From Methylocystis sp. MJC1 (lineage in GTDB: Bacteria; Pseudomonadota; Alphaproteobacteria; Rhizobiales; Beijerinckiaceae), in contig NZ_CP107558.1 in assembly GCF_026427715.1 (NCBI RefSeq), forward strand, positions 1,153,001 to 1,217,000: a stretch of 64,000 nucleotides of DNA, in the 5' to 3' direction. Shown here in pieces: positions 59,067-64,000 of the stretch; the first letter of the stretch is position 1; every line of letters begins with the position of its first letter. Under the pieces are notes generated by a model. That model did not search any database. It was not told the origin of the DNA and was given only the letters and a program-made list of their open reading frames with translations. The position numbers were made by a program, and so were the translations under genes.

Positions 59067-61454
59067 TCAAAATCTATATCCCAATTTGGCGACGACCGTG
59101 CGCGGCGCGCCGGGGAAGTAAATTCCGGAGCTGGATGTCTGCTGATAATAGCTGTTGCTGATCTGGCCAATATAGGCCGTGTCGAAAACATTCAGCACCG
59201 AAAGGCTGGCGTTGAAGGTGCCGAAAGCGAGCTTGCGCTCATATCCCAGATGGAGATCGAGCGTCGCATAGCCGGCGATGGGCTGGAAACCCGACGTGTC
59301 GCCCGAACGCGAGCCGACGATGTGGACAATGGGGGTAAAGACGAAATCCGAGAAGCGCAAATTGCCGCCGGCCGTCGAGATCCAATAGGGCACGTCGGGG
59401 AGCTGGCGCCCCTTCACCTGATTGTTCAAACGGGTGAGCAAGGGCGCCATTGCGAAGGTCGGGAGATCCTGAACGAAAGTTGCGCGCTGATAGCCGATCG
59501 ACCCAAAGAGATCGATGCCATCGACGGGCGTGTAATGGCCGATCGCCTGGGCGCCGTAACTCTCGCTTTCGCCGACATTCTGCGAGTAGGAAACGCCGAT
59601 GCCGGGATCGTAGGCCACGCCCTTATTGTGGTTGCGGGAGTAGTAGAACGTCGGCTGAATGTAGCCCGAGCCGAACGACTCATTGAAGGACCAGCGGGCG
59701 CTGACGTCGACCTGCGCGGATGTTTCCGGGCGAATCTGGCTCCAGGCCTGATCGGCGGTGATCCCGTTCTTGAGAAAGGCGGCGAAGTTCTGCTGATAAG
59801 CCGGCCAGACGTCGAAAGAGGGACCGCCATAGCCGCCGGCCGCGCTCACTTTGAGCTGCAAATCCTTGTTCACGTCATAGGCGAGCGAGCCGAACGGCAG
59901 GAATGCGCCGACCGTGAAGCTGTTCACGCTCCGCGTCGTGAGGACGCCGGGCGAGAGCGCCAGCGCCATATCATAGGAATAGGCGCCGAGCCCCGTCGCG
60001 CTGCGCGCGTCGATGCCGGCCATCGTCTCCCAATTGTAGCGAACGCCTCCCGTCGCATGCAGCGGCCCGAAGTCGCGTGACGCAATGCCATAGACCGAAT
60101 TGTTGACGTGGGACCCGGTTTGCTGCGCGAGCAGCGACCAGTTCGGCGCCGTCAGTCCGCCGAGAACATTGGGCGTATACATTTTCCACGCCGACGGCGG
60201 GCCGGGCAGATTCTGCACGCCATACCAATGGCCGAGCGTGACGTCCGTGTCGTAGAGCCGCGACTTGATCTCGCTGGTGACGCCCCAGCTATCGTGATTG
60301 ATCAGCCAATTGCGAATCTGGCCGTTGGCCATGCCGTCGAGATAATAGCCGTCTTCGCGGAAATAATACGGCTTCACCACCACGCTTGTCGTGTCGTTTA
60401 CGTGGAGCGTAAATTCGCCGAGCGCCGTCCAACTGTCGAAAGATTGGACATTGTAGTTGTAGTAATTGGCGGCGAGCGCCGGAACCCGGTTCGAAACCGG
60501 CGAGAAATTGTAATAGCGATAAGAGTTGAGCTGCCGAACCTGATCGTAATTCAGGCCGGCATAAGTGTTCGCGTCATAGCTGCTTTTGGCGATGAAAACC
60601 TTCGCGTCGACATAGTCGGTGGGTTTGGTCTCGATTCCAACCGCAAATCCCGACTTCCCTTGCGGCGCCTTGCCGGGGCCGCGCCATTGATGCGCGTCGG
60701 TCCAGGAGCCCGACAGGAACACTTTCGTCGTGCCGTTGAGGAAGGCGCCGGTGTCGACGCGGGCGAAGGTTCTCAGGAAGCTCGACGAGCCGACCGATTG
60801 CGACACTTCTGCGCCGAATTTCTCCGCGCCCCATCTGAGGCGGCTGTCGATGACGCCCGGAATGGTGAGATAGGAGTTGATGTTCGACGGAATCGGGCCC
60901 TGATAGAGATCAATCGACTCGAAGTTTTCGTTGTCGATGATAAAGGTCGATCCGGGGCCGGGATTAATGCCGTTGATCGGCAGGCCGTCGACGAGGACCA
61001 TGCCAGCGCCATGGCTGCTGACCTCGCCGCGAATGCGGATGCCTTTCAAGCCGCCCGGCAGATTGACGAGACCATAGGCGTCGATCGGCGGCGCATCGAC
61101 CGAGGGCAGGAAGGAGACCGCGCGGAGCGGGTTCGCGCCGCCCGCGCCGGTTGCGAGCTGAATGCCCCGTTGATCGACGCGATAGGTTGTGGATGGCGTG
61201 TGCGGGACGGCGCCGATGATGGGGCCCGAAAGTTTCTCCTGCGATGCCGCGCGCGCGGGATCGGGATTTGAAGGGGCGCCGGCGTTTCTCGCGCGGCTGC
61301 GGGCGCTCGCATTTGTCCCCTGCGCGCCCACCTCGATCGACGGGAGCGTGGTCTGGGCGACGGCGTCATGCGCAAGCAGAAGCAGTAAAGGGATGGAGGC
61401 GCCGGCCTTCAGGGCCGACAACTTGCGCGTGTGGTTGATGATGCGGAGAACCAT
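59067..61454 (-). CDS. TonB-dependent outer membrane receptor
   Basis: This 795-residue outer-membrane importer has a signal peptide at 1-33 (ends DAVA-QT). After a Pro/Ala-rich linker comes the plug domain (about 85-200) with LRAVSFLPSVDAPPIDAYG, GIRIRGEVSSHGAGMVLVDG and LPINGINPGPGSTF. A 22-strand type barrel follows, ending in the correct aromatic KLGYRF. Many Tyr/Asn residues line the loops. GAAGGGG precedes ATG 61454. The FecBCD-type ABC transporter genes lie 112 bases upstream on the same strand, so receptor and ABC importer probably handle the same metal chelate. Nickel, iron or another metal complex are options; proximity to a [NiFe]-hydrogenase makes nickel worth testing. Confidence 0.92.
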   Translation of the reverse strand: MVLRIINHTRKLSALKAGASIPLLLLLAHDAVAQTTLPSIEVGAQGTNASARSRARNAGAPSNPDPARAASQEKLSGPIIGAVPHTPSTTYRVDQRGIQLATGAGGANPLRAVSFLPSVDAPPIDAYGLVNLPGGLKGIRIRGEVSSHGAGMVLVDGLPINGINPGPGSTFIIDNENFESIDLYQGPIPSNINSYLTIPGVIDSRLRWGAEKFGAEVSQSVGSSSFLRTFARVDTGAFLNGTTKVFLSGSWTDAHQWRGPGKAPQGKSGFAVGIETKPTDYVDAKVFIAKSSYDANTYAGLNYDQVRQLNSYRYYNFSPVSNRVPALAANYYNYNVQSFDSWTALGEFTLHVNDTTSVVVKPYYFREDGYYLDGMANGQIRNWLINHDSWGVTSEIKSRLYDTDVTLGHWYGVQNLPGPPSAWKMYTPNVLGGLTAPNWSLLAQQTGSHVNNSVYGIASRDFGPLHATGGVRYNWETMAGIDARSATGLGAYSYDMALALSPGVLTTRSVNSFTVGAFLPFGSLAYDVNKDLQLKVSAAGGYGGPSFDVWPAYQQNFAAFLKNGITADQAWSQIRPETSAQVDVSARWSFNESFGSGYIQPTFYYSRNHNKGVAYDPGIGVSYSQNVGESESYGAQAIGHYTPVDGIDLFGSIGYQRATFVQDLPTFAMAPLLTRLNNQVKGRQLPDVPYWISTAGGNLRFSDFVFTPIVHIVGSRSGDTSGFQPIAGYATLDLHLGYERKLAFGTFNASLSVLNVFDTAYIGQISNSYYQQTSSSGIYFPGAPRTVVAKLGYRF

Positions 61455-61566
61455 TTGAGCCCCTTCGCCGTGGTCCGATATATATTGCAACTATCGAACC
61501 GATTCAGGGGCTTCCAAGCAAGTCCATAATATAGCCGCTTTTTTACTATCTGCCGAAGCGTTGCAA

Positions 61567-62352
61567 TTACGCCACAATTTGATTTCCGAACGCGCAAAAC
61601 GGCCAATCCATGGGCGCCGTGATCCGCACGCCGTAAAGGCGTTCGAGCATTTCGGCGGTGATGACAGTTGTCGAGGGGCCGTCGGCGATGATGCGCCCAT
61701 TCATGAGCACCGCGGCGCGGCTCGCGCATCGGAGCGCATGCTCAGGGTGATGCATGCTGAACAACACCCCGAGGCCCTTCGCCGCGAGGCTGGAGAGCAG
61801 TTGAAGAACCCGTATTTGATAGCCGAAGTCGAGCCCGGTGAGCGGTTCGTCGAGGAGCAGCAGGCGCGCGCCTTGCGCGAGGGCGCGGGCAAGAAGCACG
61901 AGCTGCCGTTCGCCGCCCGATATCTCCGTATAGGGCCGCGACAGCAATGGCGTCAGACCGAGCAGCGCCGCAATCTCTTCGACTGTTTCCCGATCCTCGG
62001 GACGCGGGGCGGCGAACAGTCCGGAATGCGGCAAGCGGCCGAGCAGGATGACATCCGAGACAAGATAAGGGAAAGGCGTCGTATGCCCTTGCGGGACATA
62101 GGCGACGTGCTTCGCGAGCTGACGACGCGCCAGTTGCGCCAAGGGGCGGCCGTCGAGTTCGACGCCGCCGCTTTGCGGCTTCAACAGGCCGAGTAGAATC
62201 CGGAACAATGTGCTTTTGCCAGCGCCATTCGCGCCGAGAAGCGCGACAATCTCTCCGGGAGCGACCGACATATCGACGCCCGCGAGCACCGAGCGCTCGC
62301 CGCGCGAAAAGACAATCTCACGGGCAATCAACGCAGCAGTTGGCGACGTCAC
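61567..62352 (-). CDS. FecE/BtuD-type ABC transporter ATPase
   Basis: This is the cytoplasmic ATPase of an iron-chelate/cobalamin-type importer, 261 residues. Walker A is GANGAGKST near 40, Q-loop VAYVPQGHTTPFPY, signature ISGGERQL near 143, Walker B LLLLDEPLTGLD near 165 and the H-loop MHHPEHAL. The start codon is GTG 62352, overlapping the permease stop in GTGA. A spacing of 112 bases separates it from the TonB receptor gene downstream. The small size and sequence are typical of the FepC/FecE/BtuD class. Confidence 0.92.
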   Translation of the reverse strand: MTSPTAALIAREIVFSRGERSVLAGVDMSVAPGEIVALLGANGAGKSTLFRILLGLLKPQSGGVELDGRPLAQLARRQLAKHVAYVPQGHTTPFPYLVSDVILLGRLPHSGLFAAPRPEDRETVEEIAALLGLTPLLSRPYTEISGGERQLVLLARALAQGARLLLLDEPLTGLDFGYQIRVLQLLSSLAAKGLGVLFSMHHPEHALRCASRAAVLMNGRIIADGPSTTVITAEMLERLYGVRITAPMDWPFCAFGNQIVA

Positions 62353-63350
62353 AACCAACCCCTCCGCGCATGCCGCAGGACAAGGATAAAGGCCGGCACG
62401 CCGAGGAGTTCCGTGATAACTCCGATGGGGATTTCCGCATAAGCGATCGTGCGGGAGAGACAATCGGCGAGAATGAGAAAGATCGCGCCGAGCAAAGCGC
62501 TCGCGGGAATGAGGCGACGGTTGAGCGGTCCAATCAAGAGCCGCGCGACATGCGGCACGACAAGGCCGATCCAGCCGACCATGCCGGCGAGAGAGACCGA
62601 CAGCGAAGAGATGAGCGTGGCAAGGCCAATCACGCCATATCTCACAGCGGTCACGGACACGCCGAGCGAGGCGGCCTCGTCGTCGCCCATGGTCATCGCA
62701 TCCAGCGCACGACCGAGCGCGCAGAGAAGCGCGACACCCACAAGAATCGGCGCGGAGGCAAAGGTAAGCTGCGAAAGATCGAGCGCGCCGAGACTGCCCA
62801 TCAGCCAATAGACGATGGCGGGCAGGCGATCGGCGGGGTCCGCGGCATATTTCACGAGCGACAGAAGCGCGCTGAAAAAAGCCCCCGAGATCATGCCGCC
62901 GAGAACCAGCACGATGATCGAGGCCCGCCCATAGAGATTGGCGATGAGCCCGCCAAGAAAGACGGCGGCGACGCCCATCACGAAAGCCGCGAGCTGCACG
63001 ACGAGCCAATGGCCCGAAATCAGCACGCCCAATGCGGCGCCAAAGCTCGCGCCGCCGAGCACGCCGAGAATCCCCGGCGAGACGAGCGGATTGCGGAAGA
63101 TTGCCTGGAAAGACGCGCCCGAAGCCGACAGAGCGGCGCCGATGAGCGCGGCGCCGAGCACGCGCGGCAGACGGATTTCGACAAGGAGATTGTGCAGGAG
63201 ATCAGCGCGCTCGGGCGGGAGATCGACAAGGCCGAGCATCGACGCGAGGTAGGCAAGAATATCGACTGGCGGGAGCGGATAGCGCCCGACGCCGAGCGCC
63301 AACAGCAGCGTGGCGAGCAGGGCGGGGACGAGAAGAAAGAGGGGGCTCAA
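62349..63350 (-). CDS. FecCD-family ABC transporter permease
   Basis: This inner-membrane permease has 333 residues and about nine to ten helices. FecCD landmarks are LPRVLGAALIGAALSASGA near 80, QAIFRNPLVSPGILGVLGGAS near 102 (two adjoining parts), LGVSVTAVRYGVIGLATLIS and GLVVPHVARLLIGP near 265-278. No ATG fits. TTG 63350 has AAGGA six bases upstream and lies 2 bases after the binding-protein stop codon region, giving a normal family length, so I take TTG as start. The ATPase gene overlaps its end by 4 bases. Substrate is a metal complex by family. Confidence 0.9.
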   Translation of the reverse strand: MSPLFLLVPALLATLLLALGVGRYPLPPVDILAYLASMLGLVDLPPERADLLHNLLVEIRLPRVLGAALIGAALSASGASFQAIFRNPLVSPGILGVLGGASFGAALGVLISGHWLVVQLAAFVMGVAAVFLGGLIANLYGRASIIVLVLGGMISGAFFSALLSLVKYAADPADRLPAIVYWLMGSLGALDLSQLTFASAPILVGVALLCALGRALDAMTMGDDEAASLGVSVTAVRYGVIGLATLISSLSVSLAGMVGWIGLVVPHVARLLIGPLNRRLIPASALLGAIFLILADCLSRTIAYAEIPIGVITELLGVPAFILVLRHARRGWL

Positions 63351-63352
63351 CT

Positions 63353-64000
63353 TTAGTCCTTGCCGAGGATTCGCTCGACATCCGCGTCGTCTATGTCCAC
63401 GCCGAGAAAGAGCGCGTAGAATTTCTTCGTCTCGCTCTTCACGTCGAATGGGTAGCGCGACGGATAGAAAAGATTGGCGAGCCATTGAATGCCGAGCGCG
63501 CGCATATAGCTCGGCGGCCGATCGAGCCAGTTGAAGGGGTCATGCGGGACGTAGAAAACGCGCCCCGACTTTGCCGCCGGCACGTTTCGCCAGGCGGGAT
63601 TGGTTTTGGCGGCGGTTGCAAAGCCCTTATCCTGGGAAAGGATGATCGCGGGCGCCAGGGCGACGATCTGCTCGAGACTGATCTTCTCCATGCCCATATG
63701 GGTCGCCTGCTCGCAGTGATAGACATTGTCGCCGCCCGCGAGAAGGATGGGCTCCGCGTGGAAGCTCTTGTCGCAATCGGTGGCGAGCCCGTCGGCGCTT
63801 TCGGCGCAATAGACCCTTGCCTTTTCTGCGGCTGGAATATCCCCAACGGCTTTACGCACGCGCGTTTGCGCATCTTCAATATAGGTCGCAAGCGCTTCGG
63901 CTTTTTCCTTTCGTCCGAACAGATCGCCAAGGAAGCGAAAAGCGGCAGGATAATCGGCGAGCGTGTCGAGCCGCACGAAGACGACCGGCATGCCCATTTT
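63353..64000 (-). CDS. FecB-type periplasmic binding protein (5' truncated by window)
   Basis: This is the C-terminal 215 or so residues of a periplasmic binding protein of the siderophore/B12 class (PeriBP_2). The frame remains open at the window edge, so the signal peptide and N-lobe are missing. Visible features are FVRLDTLADYPAAFRFLGDL, IILSQDKGFA, and the end DRPPSYMRALGIQWLANLFY plus KKFYALFLGVDI, which recalls binding proteins of iron or nickel importers in epsilon- and deltaproteobacteria. Cys and His residues in VYCAESADG, TDCDK, YHCEQATHMG may touch a metal. It is the first known gene of the FecBCD-receptor unit. Confidence 0.88.
   Translation of the reverse strand, partial: KMGMPVVFVRLDTLADYPAAFRFLGDLFGRKEKAEALATYIEDAQTRVRKAVGDIPAAEKARVYCAESADGLATDCDKSFHAEPILLAGGDNVYHCEQATHMGMEKISLEQIVALAPAIILSQDKGFATAAKTNPAWRNVPAAKSGRVFYVPHDPFNWLDRPPSYMRALGIQWLANLFYPSRYPFDVKSETKKFYALFLGVDIDDADVERILGKD

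Noticed and set aside
59067-61454. Methanobactin or lanthanide receptor
   Set aside because: No methanobactin precursor, biosynthesis or lanthanide-binding genes are near, and the receptor sequence alone gives no evidence for these ligands.

Overview
The window is GC-rich chromosomal DNA from an alphaproteobacterium of the Rhizobiales/Hyphomicrobiales. The markers are DUF4167 next to prmC, DUF2794, DUF1192, DUF3775, an alternative cox cluster of the coxMNOP kind, and short palindromic intergenic repeats. A methylotroph or methanotroph such as Methylocystis/Methylosinus fits the overall flavour, but that is inference: no methane or methanol oxidation gene is in the window. Both ends cut genes: an oxidase subunit I at the left and a FecB-type binding protein at the right. 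I saw no rRNA, tRNA, CRISPR array, transposase or prophage.

Layout. 1-2.3 kb: end of a terminal oxidase operon (subunit I, two subunit III homologues, subunit IV), then a convergent universal stress protein. 2.9-8.2 kb: an aromatic-acid type efflux module (HlyD, DUF1656, FUSC) divergent from a TetR regulator and a TolC-like channel, with a clear palindrome between the divergent units. 8.3-19.7 kb: small membrane and exported proteins, a DNA glycosylase, a serine carboxypeptidase, a compatible-solute ABC transporter whose binding protein is fused in front of its permease, ergothioneine genes egtB-egtD, a hydrolase, DUF3775 and CBS proteins. 19.9-32.3 kb: MOSC protein, DUF4167, prmC, htpG, DUF2794, BI-1 protein, an unrecognised exported anchored protein, lytic transglycosylase, yifB/comM and a hybrid histidine kinase. 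32.4-38.4 kb: pirin, an SMR exporter tail to tail with an arginine:glycine amidinotransferase homologue, rpmI-rplT, an esterase and a dihydrolipoyl dehydrogenase. 38.6-52.4 kb: PsiE, aspS, DUF1192, ppdK, a cNMP-binding membrane protein, YjbQ, a UbiH-type monooxygenase, quinone oxidoreductase, rsfS-rlmH, DUF2892 and purA.

The most interesting region is 52.4-64.0 kb, all on the minus strand. In transcription order it encodes a FecB-type binding protein, FecCD permease, ATPase, TonB-dependent receptor, a YkgJ cysteine-cluster protein, then a [NiFe]-hydrogenase small subunit without Tat signal, the large subunit, its maturation protease, and a soluble PAS-PAS-PAS-GGDEF-EAL protein. The last four genes are packed with overlaps of 4-8 bases or a 1-base gap. 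This suggests a cytoplasmic group 2 hydrogenase coupled to cyclic-di-GMP turnover, with a metal (perhaps nickel or iron) uptake module beside it. The small subunit also carries Asp where most hydrogenases have a cysteine ligand of the proximal Fe-S cluster.

A second unusual pairing is the amidinotransferase next to a Gdx/SugE-like exporter, which suggests handling of a guanidino compound. A third oddity is an AT-rich patch of about 27 codons with foreign-looking codon use inside the conserved aspS gene.
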